Origin: Ursus arctos
Lineage: Eukaryota; Chordata; Mammalia; Carnivora; Ursidae
Length of the DNA: 64,000 nucleotides
NCBI RefSeq assembly: GCF_023065955.2
Contig: NW_026622930.1
Span: 15,911,449-15,975,448 of the forward strand
Direction of reading: 5' to 3'
The notes beneath the pieces were generated by a model. It saw only the letters and a program-made list of their open reading frames with translations. It had not been told where the DNA came from and made no database searches. The translations under genes and the position numbers were made by a program. Shown in pieces: positions 1 to 9,560 of the stretch; positions within the stretch are counted from its first letter, which is position 1; every line of letters starts with the position of its first letter.

Positions 1-689
1 CTCTTCTCTCATTCTGATTGACAGCTTCTTGGGGAGGAGGCCATGGCCTGGGCGCTGTTGCTATGGTAACCCGGAGGGGCCTGCCAGTTGGGCTCAGGGG
101 ATAGCTAAGCTCCAAGTGGAGCTTATGTGGGGTGGGATCCAGAGATGCTGCCTGGTCTGCTAACAAAACAGATCAAGTCCTAGCAGAACTCCACTCCAGA
201 GGTGACCAATATTTTGCCAAACTATATCACCATGCAAGGGAAAGAAGAGGGATAGGAGGGAAATCAGAATACCACCCCCACCTCTACCAACCATTCAATA
301 GCAAGCAGTGTTTAACCAATTCTTGATGTCCGGGACTTGAGGAACTTAAGGTGGGTTGGAAGGAAAATGGTATCGGATCATTTGGAAGACTTATTAGCTA
401 TGTGAGAAATGCCTTTAGGCTAGTCTCTGTTCCCTTCTCAAGGATCTAGGGGTAGGTAGAAAGAGGAGAGTGAGGAAAGGAAAAAATCTTTTCATCCCCT
501 ACCTACAGGGTGTCATTAATATTAAAAAAAAGAAAAAAAAAGTCTGGGTTTAAATCCTGCCTTGGCAATTCCCATTTTGATGACTTTGGGGTTGCTGCTC
601 ATGGAGTCAGAAGTGCAGTGCCTTATTCTCTCATCGACGGTGATGGTGGCAAAGGCGGTAGGGGGTGAATGATAGCTGGTTTAAATGTG
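1..689. other. Unique noncoding stretch with an X-box
   Basis: No repeat family or exon is recognised. A 64-codon plus-strand frame at 132-326 has no recognisable domain and no good context. The proximal 120 bases are relatively GC-rich and carry an RFX-type X-box (listed separately). An A-rich run lies at 523-541. Confidence 0.5.
57..70. promoter_or_regulatory. RFX X-box-like palindrome
   Basis: The 14-mer gttgctatggtaac is an inverted repeat of two RFX half-sites (GTTGC and GTAAC) with no spacer beyond the central bases. On the minus strand it reads GTTACCATAGCAAC, very close to the classical X-box bound by RFX factors in ciliary-gene and MHC class II promoters. The flanking 100 bases are GC-richer than most of the window. 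Binding, and any promoter here, are inference; the neighbouring gene would lie outside the window. Confidence 0.45.
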
Positions 690-1145
690 CTTTTCGTCTT
701 TTTAAAAATTTTTTACAAGGATTTAATTTTTTTAGAGCAGTTTTAAGTTTACAGCAAAACTGAGAGGAAAGGACAGAGATTTCCCATATCTTCCCTGTCC
801 CCACACGTGCACAGCCTCCCCCGTATCAGCATCCCCCACCAGAATAGTACCTGTGTTGTAACTGATGGGCCCACACTGACACATCACCATCACCCAGTCT
901 CTAGTTTACGTTAGGGCTCGCTCTTGGTGGCGTGCATTCTATGGGTTTGCACAAATGACGTGTGTCCGTCCTCACAGTATCATACAGAGTAGTTTCACTG
1001 CCCTAAAATTTCTCTACGATCCACTTGTCCGGCATCCCCCACTACCCCTGATCATTTTACTGTCTCCATAATTTTGCCTTTTCCAGAGTGTCTTACAGTG
1101 GGAATCATACCCTTAGTAGCCTTTTCAGATTGATGTTTTCCTCAT
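690..1145 (-). mobile_element. L1 3' UTR fragment, antisense
   Basis: The plus strand reads as the reverse complement of a mammalian L1M/L1MA-B type 3' region. Landmarks are the 'gcagttttaagtttacagc' block, the 'agagatttcccatatcttcc' block, the 'gtatcatacagagtagtttc' block and the 'ttttgccttttccagagtg' block, in the expected order. A similar 3' region lies in sense orientation at 60.9-61.2 kb. Only untranslated sequence is left and no open frame belongs to it. The element is 5'-truncated in its own orientation and moderately diverged. Confidence 0.75.
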
Positions 1146-1837
1146 TATGTAAAATATGAGTTCCTGACAGAGGACAAATTCTGGTTATTCAGGTTATTAC
1201 AATTGTTATTATTAAAAGTCATATTGAGGAAGGCACCAGCTACCGGAGGCCAGCTCTTAGGCTGCAGTAAACATTGGGGAACATTCAGGAAGCTAGAATG
1301 ATGGGGGAGATTCGAATGCGAAAGCTCAGCTAGGAGCTCTGATTCATTCTGCTGCAGCCCTCACGGAGTTCGTCCCATAATAGGCACAGATTGTCTTTAC
1401 GTTGTGGGAGAGGATGTGATGAGGGTGGAGGTGCATAAACAGTTGAATACTTCCAAGTTTTACTGAGCCTTTTTTTTTTTTTTTTTCTTGTAACACACCA
1501 CTGTTCAATTCCTGTAAAGGCTTCAGGCGAAACACTGTGTTCCTACAGTGGAATGAGATACGTGCCATCATTTCATGCTGTCAGTGGACTGAGCTCAGGA
1601 GGTCAGGTGACACTCATCAGGGCTGTCTGACTGACTGTCCCAAATCTAAATTTTCAGGGTCAGGCCTATGGTTTAGCACAATTTAAGCCTGAAGAGAGTA
1701 CCGAACCTGTCTATATGTTTTTAAACCTGGTCTTAACTTCCCGGACAATCATGTATTCATTCTGTAATATGACACAGACTTGGTATCAGAATTTAAATGC
1801 ATGAAAGAGAGAAAAAGAAAGTTCAATATACGTCACT
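1146..1837. other. Unique noncoding stretch
   Basis: No exon or repeat family is recognised. A T17 homopolymer lies at 1470-1486. A 75-codon minus-strand frame at 1344-1571 reads through that homopolymer and is not credible as a gene. Confidence 0.5.
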
Positions 1838-1854
1838 AAGGTCTAAGATATTCT

Positions 1855-1868
1855 TTTTTTAAAAGATT

Positions 1869-1916
<48 letters not shown>

Positions 1917-2092
1917 AAGAGAGAAAGAGCATGTGAGCAGGGGGAGGGGTAGAGGAGAGGAGAGAGAATCTCAAGCAGACTTCATGCTGAGCGTGGAGCC
2001 TGATGTGGGGCTCACTGCAGGTCTGGATCCCACCATCCTGAGCTGAAATCAAAAGTTGGAGGCTTAACCAACTGAGCCACCCAGGTGCCCCC
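1855..2092 (-). mobile_element. CAN-SINE (older type), minus strand
   Basis: A tRNA-Lys-derived carnivore SINE in reverse orientation. The T-rich tail complement and a long (TTTA)n run at about 1870-1914 come first, and the tRNA-like head ('ctgagccacccaggtgcccc' on the plus strand) comes last. Target-site duplications are 1838-1854 (aaggtctaagatattct) and 2093-2109 (aaggtctaagacattct), with one mismatch. The body with 'gagcatgtgagcaggggg' differs from the younger bear/pinniped type. The expanded tail tetranucleotide should be length-polymorphic. Confidence 0.93.
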
Positions 2093-2109
2093 AAGGTCTA
2101 AGACATTCT

Positions 2110-2804
2110 GATGTCAAATTCTTGCTGAAGTTTTAGAGGTGGTCTCCTAACCAGGATTCCCTGAAAACAAAGCTAATACTTAGGTAGTTTGGGAATATAA
2201 TCCTAGATGGCAGGAATACTGAATAGTGTGAGTTAAACACAGAAGGGGCAAAGGGCAAAAGAAGGTGTTATCCTTGGGATACTGGGACCTGAAGGCACTT
2301 GGTCCTTCCAAGAAGCTTTAGGAAATGCAGGTCAGAACATTCCCCCAGGAACGAAAAGGGGAAGCAATTGGCTGCTTGCTCTCACTATATTGGTTACTTG
2401 TAAAGTTGTGCACGTATATATACCTGGAATTTGTACCGGTTTTTCCATTAACTGTGGTATATGTGACATGACAGAGTAGAAGTGCTTTCTTAGAAAAAAC
2501 TCCTTGACCTCAACAAGCAAGTCAGGGAAAACTGGTGTATTTGAAACAAATCAGGGACTATTAAAGACAATACAGACCGTGAGTTCCAGTGCCACAAGTA
2601 CTGACTTGGGCTAATGCAGTCCAGGGAGACTCTTGGAAAGGGGATGCTTGGCTGGCCCTGGAAGAGGGAGAGGCCCTCATCACTCCACTCCAGTATTCTT
2701 TGGTAGCAATAATTACTGTTGACCTGCGTGTGCTTCCATGGGAATTTATAGTTTACATATGGCTTTCACATACATGAACACACTTTAAAGAACATTGAAA
2801 AAGT
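2110..2804. other. Unique noncoding stretch
   Basis: Nothing is recognised. Short frames on both strands (62 codons each at 2332-2520 and 2589-2777) show no domain and no coding context. Confidence 0.5.
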
Positions 2805-3125
2805 ATTAGGTTCCTTTATATATACTGGGAAACAGCTTTAATGAAAGTAATTTTTTATAGATTTATTTCTTTATTTGAGAGAGGTGGGGGAGGGGTGGAC
2901 GGAGAGGGAGAATCTTCAAGCAGACTCCCTGCTGAGTGGGGAGCCCAATGTAAATCTCAACCCCAGGATCCTGAGATCATGACCTGAGCTGGATCCGACT
3001 TGTCACCAAATGAGCCACCCAGGCACCCGAAAGTAAGTCATTTACTCTTTCCATATTTAGTAAGCAGAAGAACCAACACTAGAACCAGGTCTTCTGACTT
3101 CTAGGCTCACGGTCTTTCTAGGATG
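2805..3125 (-). mobile_element. MIR relic split by a CAN-SINE
   Basis: The flanks of the SINE at 2851-3028 join into an antisense MIR-like sequence: 'tgggaaacagctttaatg' before it, and 'cagaagaaccaacactagaa' then 'caggtcttctgacttctagg' after it. This matches the MIR part that normally reads as a gagg-aaactgagg stretch followed by a cagagc-gggatt-ccaggtc stretch. Diverged; the family call is by eye. Confidence 0.45.
2851..3028 (-). mobile_element. CAN-SINE, minus strand
   Basis: Reverse-oriented carnivore SINE running from a T-rich tail complement to the head 'gagccacccaggcaccc'. Flanked by 8-bp duplications gaaagtaa at 2843-2850 and 3029-3036. The tail is degraded ('tttttatagatttatttc') and the body shows several substitutions, so this is one of the older copies. 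It sits inside an antisense MIR relic. Confidence 0.9.
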
Positions 3126-4818
3126 GCCTCATACATGATAGAATTAGGCACAAGGGTCAAGGGCACAACTTGACCAAGGGATTCAGCAACACTCATAACA
3201 TGAAATATATGCAGATTGAATTGGAAGGAATAAAGTATTTTTCCAGGTATCCATTCTAGTGTTTTTAGAACTAGTCACAGTCCTAGGAATATAACAAACC
3301 ATCGATATTCGTAATTTTTGTTACTATCATTACATAGGAGTAAGGCAAGTTCTAAATGCCTAGGAAAAATAACTTAAAGAGGATGTATTAAGATAAAAAT
3401 AAGAAGAATTGTGTAGATACAGCCTCTTAGTTGGCAAGGGTGGGAATATTTTCTACTTTTGCTCAGGCTGAGGGAGATGGGTGGAGAGAATCTGTTTCTG
3501 GTTCTCCAACATGTCTAAGTGTCAGTGTTCGATTTTAATTCACAGTGGCGGTTTTCCACTTCTCATGTTTGTTACTATTTAATAACCACTTCTTATTTTT
3601 CATAAATTCAAGGCATTGTAAGACCGATTGTAAGAGGCACGAAGCCACTATCCTTAAATAGTGGTTGACAATGTAGCTGAAGAGATAAGCTTTAAACACA
3701 TGCATTTCCAATCCATGGCAGTAAGACAGTGCTGAGAGAGACTTCCAGACAACATATGTTAACAGCAGGAGTGAAATAGATTGATTAGCAACTGATTTGT
3801 GTTTTTCCTCTGGGATGCCACCTGTGGTAGCAACTGCTGCTGGTCCCCTCAGCAAGCCTCTAGCATTGCCTGTAGCAGTGCCTTGTCCAAGTTATGTCGG
3901 ATTCTGCATATTTGAAGAAATGCTATCTGGGCTACAGCCAGGTTGGCCTACTTTCCCCCAGGCATTGCCCCTGGGGGCTCTGCACAGGGTCCCACACTGG
4001 TTCTTAAGTCCAAAAGCAGAAGAGAGATGAATGAAGAATATTTTGCAAAAACCTGTATAGGTCAGAGCTTGTGTGAAAATCCCAACTCACAGAAGTTTGG
4101 ATATTTATGGCAAAAGAAAAATCTCTGAGTAAACGCGTGCACGCTATTTCAAAGGGCTGTTTTGAAAATTCACCTCTTATTTTGTGGTTGTAAATACTAA
4201 GAAGGACTCAGATTTTTAGGGGGAAAAGGTGGTATATAAAGGTAAAGAAGAGAATTTTATTGCTGGCTAGAGAATATAGAATGGCAAAGGGTAAATTATG
4301 TATGGCTTCCAAATTTATCCCAAGTGCACGCCGTAAACCTATCCTAATATTTAATTTGCATTCTTGCTTTTTTAAAAAAATCACTAACAGTCAACTAACT
4401 GAAAACACACATTTTGTTTAAAAAATTGCGTAACCTAATATTACTTTAAGCTTGTAATTTTGACTCATATCTATTTCACTTTCAACTCATATGTCTTCAT
4501 ACCAAATAAAAATCTCACCTATGATGTAGGGAGAAATTAAACAAAGTGATATTGACCAGACATGCTCCTAAAACTCCCCGGATTCTTAATTGTCAGGAAA
4601 CACCTGATTCTGTATTAACAGTGTAGGTGAACCTGGTCTTCAAGATTCGCTTGGGCCATGAACGTTAGTTTCTGCCAGCCTATAGACGGCAGCAAACTTA
4701 CACATCATCGCTGGAGCCCGACTTTTCAATTTCTACTTCCAGTATCTCTTTCCTGCTAGTTTTTTTTTTTTTTAATACAAACAAGTTATATATAATTATT
4801 AAATGATAGGCTGAGGAG
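3126..4818. other. Unique noncoding stretch
   Basis: No exon or repeat is recognised. The segment 3780-4030 is relatively GC-rich and carries overlapping short frames: plus-strand 3797-4030 (77 codons) and minus-strand 3535-3855 (106 codons). Neither has a recognisable domain or splice context, so neither is called as a gene. Confidence 0.45.
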
Positions 4819-4828
4819 ACATAGTTTT

Positions 4829-5021
4829 TTTTTTTTAAAGATTTTATTTATTTATTTGACAGAGACAGCCAGCGAGAGAGAGGGAACACAAGCAGGGGGA
4901 CTGGGAGAGGAAGAAGCAGGCTCCCAGCAGAGGAGCCTGACGTGGGGCTCGATCCCAGAATGCTGGGATCACTCCCTGAGCCGAAGGCAGACGCTTAATG
5001 ACTGCGCCACCCAGGCGCCCC
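4829..5021 (-). mobile_element. CAN-SINE (bear/pinniped type), minus strand
   Basis: Reverse-oriented SINE with the body 'gagggaacacaagcaggggg' and 'gggagaggaagaagcaggct', the complement of the 'cttcttcctctccc' type. Head end is 'gcgccacccaggcgcccc'. A catagtttt repeat at about 4820-4828 and 5029-5037 is the likely target-site duplication. Few substitutions suggest a younger insertion. The 65-codon frame across it is not a gene. Confidence 0.93.
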
Positions 5022-5037
5022 ACACAGTCATAGTTTT

Positions 5038-6273
5038 ATTAGGACATAATTAAAGAAACCACTGGAAAATTAAGGAAAAACTGAAAGCAAAAGCAAAAAG
5101 AAAAATGCTTATAATTAAGATTGGCAGAAGACAAGAATGTGGATATTTGCATGGTCAGAACTTGTTTTTTTGTGTTTAATGTCACCGAGTGGGAACTTGG
5201 CTACATTGTTTTATTAGACCATTTGGCACAATATGCTCTTTAGCATTGCCTACGCTGAAAGATGGTGCCCTATTGTGTAGTTTAATGATGTGTCCTACTG
5301 CCAATAAAGACTTTTTCTTGAAGCAAGTGGGCTAGAATTGGGATATTTATGAGCAGACATAACCAATATGCCTCAAAGAATAGATAGCAATGACCAATTA
5401 TCTATGATGTCAAGTTTCAGTGTATGAGAATCATCACCGAATGTTCTATTGCCACGGTCTTATTATGTGTTGCCCTGTTGGAAGAATCATTAGCGCTAAA
5501 GAGAGATTTAATTCAATTTACTGATGGCAAGACCATTAAACCTTTGATATCAGTTGTAGTCTGTGCGTCAGATTTCTTAGCTGAGAATGGATTTCTTATG
5601 CGGAATAAGAGAGGATAATGAAGATAGAAACAATTACTGAAACTAGGGTCCAGTGATTATCAGCACATCAATATTTGCATTTTAGGCCCCAAGGAACTGC
5701 ACAGAGGACATCTGCCTTATTAGCAAGACTTCATGAGCCATAAAGGATTTTGTTTGCGTTATTCATTGTTTAACAAAATGTCATAGGAAGCAGGCCCATT
5801 TGCCTTTTTCAGCCACCTGTCTTCTGGTAGAAACAGGTGTGCTGTGCAGGTAATGTTCTCAGTATAAAGAAGCACTGACCAAAGAAAGGCCATGGGAGAA
5901 ACATGCTTACAACAGAGAGGCTAAAACAACGACAGCTTGGCCATTAGCAAGTGAGTATAGGATATGTGACACCTCTTTGTGTTAGCACCTGTTGAGGCTA
6001 AGAAATTGAGCTCTAAATGTGATGATAGATTAGTCAGGTATAAACCTCCGAAGTTGGTATTTCTGAATGATTATCTATCAGATGATAATCAACAAAATAT
6101 CCAAGTGCAAATCTGTCATACATCTACTTATGAGACTTTTTCTTTAAGTGAGCTTTAAATTGACTCAACTTCCCCCAATCACTTTTCCCACTGCAATACA
6201 AGAATATCAAGGAAATAAAAAAAAAAATAGATGTATTATATATTTTTCTACTACAAATAAAAGTACATAATTT
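5038..6273. other. Unique noncoding stretch
   Basis: No repeat family or exon is recognised across 1.2 kb. The 64-codon frame at 5424-5618 begins MRIITECSIATVLLCVALLEE, which superficially resembles a signal peptide, but there is no promoter, splice or domain support. Two A/T runs are present near 6221-6290. Confidence 0.4.
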
Positions 6274-6282
6274 AATATTTTA

Positions 6283-6464
6283 TTTTTTTAAGATTTTATT
6301 TATTTTTTGACAGAGAGAGAGGGAACACAAGCAGGGGGAGTGGGAGAGGAAGAAGCAGGCTTCCAGCGGAGCAGGGAGCCCAATATGGGGCCCAATCCCA
6401 GGACCCTGGGATCACGCCCTGAGCTGAAGGCAGATGTTTAACGACTGAGCCACCCAGACGCCCC
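6283..6464 (-). mobile_element. CAN-SINE (bear/pinniped type), minus strand
   Basis: Reverse-oriented SINE with the body 'gagggaacacaagcaggggg' and the head end 'gagccacccagacgcccc'. Flanked by exact 9-bp duplications aatatttta at 6274-6282 and 6465-6473. The tail is short (ttttttaagattttatttat). Confidence 0.93.
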
Positions 6465-6473
6465 AATATTTTA

Positions 6474-7284
6474 AAAGTGTTTCTGTGTTTAAAAAAGCTT
6501 CTACCAGTGCTTGAGAAATGTTGGCTATTATTATTATAATTATTATTGAACCAGTCAATTAGAACAGAATCGTTGCTGAAATGTTAAGCAGTTTGAAAAT
6601 TGCAGCAACTTAACAGATCCTTTTGGGATATTTACTGATTGAAATAAGGGAATTTTGGAAAAGAGAGAGAGTTTACTTATGGCGCATCTCCCATGAATCA
6701 AGGTATGTGCAGCTTTCTCCACATGTTATGTAATCAGCAAAACAACTTTATAAGATAAAATTGAAATCACATGTATTTTACAAATGAAGTACTTGAGAGT
6801 TAAATTTACTTTCATAAAGCTACAGAATTGGAAAGTAAAACATCAAGTTTTCGATTTCCAGATCTGTCTGGAGGGCATACTACGCCATCTTAGAGACTAA
6901 AGCAGGCCTTAGAGGCTGAAGTCACAAAAGACTTCAGGGACCAAGAAAGTGACATGTTAGTAGATTAGACCAGGCAGAGGGCAGAGAAAAGTGTTTGCTG
7001 ATGCTGGACTCCAATGTCAAATAAATAATCAGAGAGTGGTGGGTCATCAGGTGCATTGGAGAGGGCACATTCCCATAAAATTTGTCCCTGCCATTTGGCT
7101 CCAGAAATATTGACAAATAGTTGTTAGATCATCCCATTTCTCAAAAGAAGCCAGGAACCTTCTGTTTTGTTTTGTTTTCTCTATAAAATTGCCTCACTTT
7201 TAATTTTTGGCAACTAGTTTGGATGTGGGGAAAAAATTAAAAAGCAGTATAAAGCATATCTAATGGTCACAGGGACATTGATTA
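6474..7284. other. AT-rich unique stretch with a weak MIR-like core
   Basis: At about 6700-6885 an antisense MIR-like pattern is visible ('ttttacaaatgaag' then 'actttcataaagctacagaa'), at low confidence. Around 7269-7302 an alternating TA tract (tatatatatattatatatat) marks the edge of the next L1 fragment. Nothing coding is seen. Confidence 0.4.
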
Positions 7285-8080
7285 TATATATATTATATAT
7301 ATCGCATCTTCTTTATCCATTCATCAGTCAATGGGCACTTGGACTGTTCTATAATTCAGCTACTGGAGATAATGCTGCTATAAACATTGCATTGCCTGTA
7401 TCTCTCTGAATCAGTATTTTGTATTCTTTGGGTAAATACCTCGTAGTGCAATTGCTGGATCATAGAGTAGCTCTATTTCAACTTTTTGAAGAACCCCCAT
7501 ACTATTTTCCAGTGTCTGCACCAGTTTGCATTCCCATTAAACAGTGCAAGAGGGTTCCCTTTTCTCCACATCCTCACCAACACCTGTTGTTTCTTGTGTT
7601 GTTGGTTTTAGCCATTCCGACAGGCGTAAAGTGATATCTCATTGTAGTTTTGATTTGCATTTCCCTGACAATGAGGGATGTTGAGCATCTTTTCATATGT
7701 CTCTTGGTCATCTGTATGTCTTCTCTGGAAAAATGTCTATTCATGTCTTCTGCCCATTTTTAATTGGACTATTTGTTTTCTGAGTATTGAGTTTTATAAG
7801 TTCTTTATATATTTTGGATACTAACCCCTTATCACATATGTCTTTTGCAAATATCTTTTTCCATTCTGTAGGTTGCCTTTTAGTTTTGTTGATTGTTTCC
7901 TTTGCTGTGCAGCTTTTTATTTTGATGAAGTCCCAATAGTTTATTTTCGGTTTTGTTTCCCTTGCCTCAGAGACATACCTAGTAAGAAGTTGTTGTGGCC
8001 AATGTCAGTGAGGTTACTGCTTGTGTTCTCCTCTAGGATTTTAGTGGTTTCTTATCTCATATTCATAGAACCTCATTTGC
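7285..8080 (-). mobile_element. L1 ORF2 C-terminal fragment, antisense
   Basis: The plus strand is the reverse complement of the end of a carnivore L1 ORF2. Landmarks on the plus strand are 'tccattcatcagtcaatggg', 'tttgggtaaatacctcgtag', 'tctccacatcctcaccaaca', 'ttttgatttgcatttccctg', 'ttctttatatattttggata' and 'ttttgatgaagtcccaatag', in the usual order. The piece covers roughly the last 260 codons of ORF2. Frame is broken by small indels and stops, so it is inactive. Both ends are truncated: the 3' UTR and poly-A are missing at the 7285 side, replaced by a TA tract, and the reverse transcriptase core is missing at the 8080 side. Short plus-strand frames at 7419-7634 and 7873-8145 are shadows of this element. 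Confidence 0.88.
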
Positions 8081-8688
8081 AGAATCCACCAGTGAATTCG
8101 TGTACTTGCTGGCTTTGGAGAAAGGGTCATATGGTCAATGTCTAGGTCATGATGATCAAGAATATGTCTGTTTCTGCAATACTACATATCCACCCAATAA
8201 CTTCAATCAACCTTTAGAGACTACAGCTAGAATAAATGGTGAAGGGCCACGCACAAAAGATCTCTGACTTTATTCAAATTTGACTTCCTGCAATACATGT
8301 TCAATCTAATGATTACATCTAAGATAATCATTCACTACTACTTTGCAAGTTATTTTAGTTCTTTCTTCAAGGGATTCTGTATTTGATTTTATCAACCAAA
8401 CAAATGTACATAAGAAAAATATAAGTAATTTTGCATTAATCAAAGACAAATATAGCTGAGTATGCAATGAAAGCAGTAATTTTCAAATGATATTGAATTG
8501 CCTTATTTAAATAGTTGAGAAATAGCTGTCTTGTGCTTTTCATTGTTGTTGTATTTTTTTTTATTAATAAGCACAAACTTTCTTTAGATGATAACTTGAA
8601 GATATCTGTTGGTAGCGTAATCAACATCTAGGCATTCAGGGATCATAGAATGAGAATAACTTCTGTGATCTATGATTTTGACATTAAA
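8081..8688. other. Unique noncoding stretch
   Basis: Nothing recognised. The sequence is AT-rich with no open frame longer than 63 codons. Confidence 0.5.
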
Positions 8689-8707
8689 CTCTGTATATAA
8701 CATTTTT

Positions 8708-8894
8708 TAAAAAGATTTTTTAAATTTATTTGACAGAGAGACAGCGAGTGAGAGAGGGAACACAAGCAGGGGGAGTGGAAGAGGAAGAAGCAGGGTTCCA
8801 GGGGAGGAGCCTGATGTGGGGCTCGATCCCAGAACGCTGGGATCATGCCCTGAGCCAAAGGCAGACACTTAACGACTGCGCTACCCAGGCACCC
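8708..8894 (-). mobile_element. CAN-SINE (bear/pinniped type), minus strand
   Basis: Reverse-oriented SINE with the body 'gagggaacacaagcaggggg' and the head end 'gcgctacccaggcaccc'. Target-site duplications are an exact 19 bases (ctctgtatataacattttt) at 8689-8707 and 8895-8913. Perfect flanks suggest a comparatively recent insertion. The 90-codon minus-strand frame 8670-8942 simply reads through it. Confidence 0.95.
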
Positions 8895-8913
8895 CTCTGT
8901 ATATAACATTTTT

Positions 8914-9404
8914 ATCCTCAGAAGTATTTCTGGTTGCCACATTTGTTTAGTTAAGTTTCATCCCTTCAGGAGACTTTTTTGGTTCATTTGATGTTATGTA
9001 CTCACAATTATTTTCCCCCATTTTCTGATGGGCATCATGAAAGACTACATTTCAAAGAAGACTTAATCTTGGTGCGTCTGTAGGGCTAGTTCTAGACAGT
9101 AGGAAGAGAGCAAAGTGGTTATATAATACCACTTCCTGGCCTGACCCCAAACTTCCCATGAGATTTTTTTTGCTCATTCTCTCTTTTCAATCTCTGGCTA
9201 GCCAAATGCAGAAAATCCGTCACAGAACTCCATGGTCCCAAGGGCCAACAATATCACTTGGGGAAAAACCTCCCTCCCTCACAATCTGTAGACCACTTTG
9301 GGTTGTGTCAGGAGTGTGCCATACAGTTGTATTGTGGTAAACTCCAGAATTTACCTGTGTGAAGTTACTCACCCTGATGCTCTGAAAACTATGATAGGAC
9401 AGAT
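8914..9404. other. Unique noncoding stretch
   Basis: No repeat or exon is recognised. A 60-codon frame at 9158-9340 has no support. Confidence 0.5.
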
Positions 9405-9560
9405 ATTGGTGTCATCCCAACTTACAGATAAGGGACTTGAGGCTTAAAGAGATTAAGTGACTTTTCCCAAAGTCATGAAGTTAATAATTGATGAAGGTGG
9501 GACCAAAATCAAAGTCAATTGGTTCCCAATTTTGACCTCTTTCCCCTAGATCATTCTATT
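9405..9560 (-). mobile_element. MIR relic, antisense
   Basis: Shows the antisense MIR core in order: 'acagataagggacttgagg', 'aaagagattaagtgact', 'cccaaagtcatgaag', then 'aggtgggaccaaaatc'. Ancient tRNA-derived SINE shared by mammals; strongly diverged. Confidence 0.65.

Noticed and set aside
5424..5618. A short frame with a signal-peptide-like start (MRIITECSIATVLLCVALLEE)
   Set aside because: Only 64 codons, no supporting promoter, intron or homology; hydrophobic starts occur by chance in AT-rich DNA.
7419..8145. Plus-strand frames rich in Phe and Leu that look like membrane proteins
   Set aside because: They are antisense reading of an L1 ORF2 relic.
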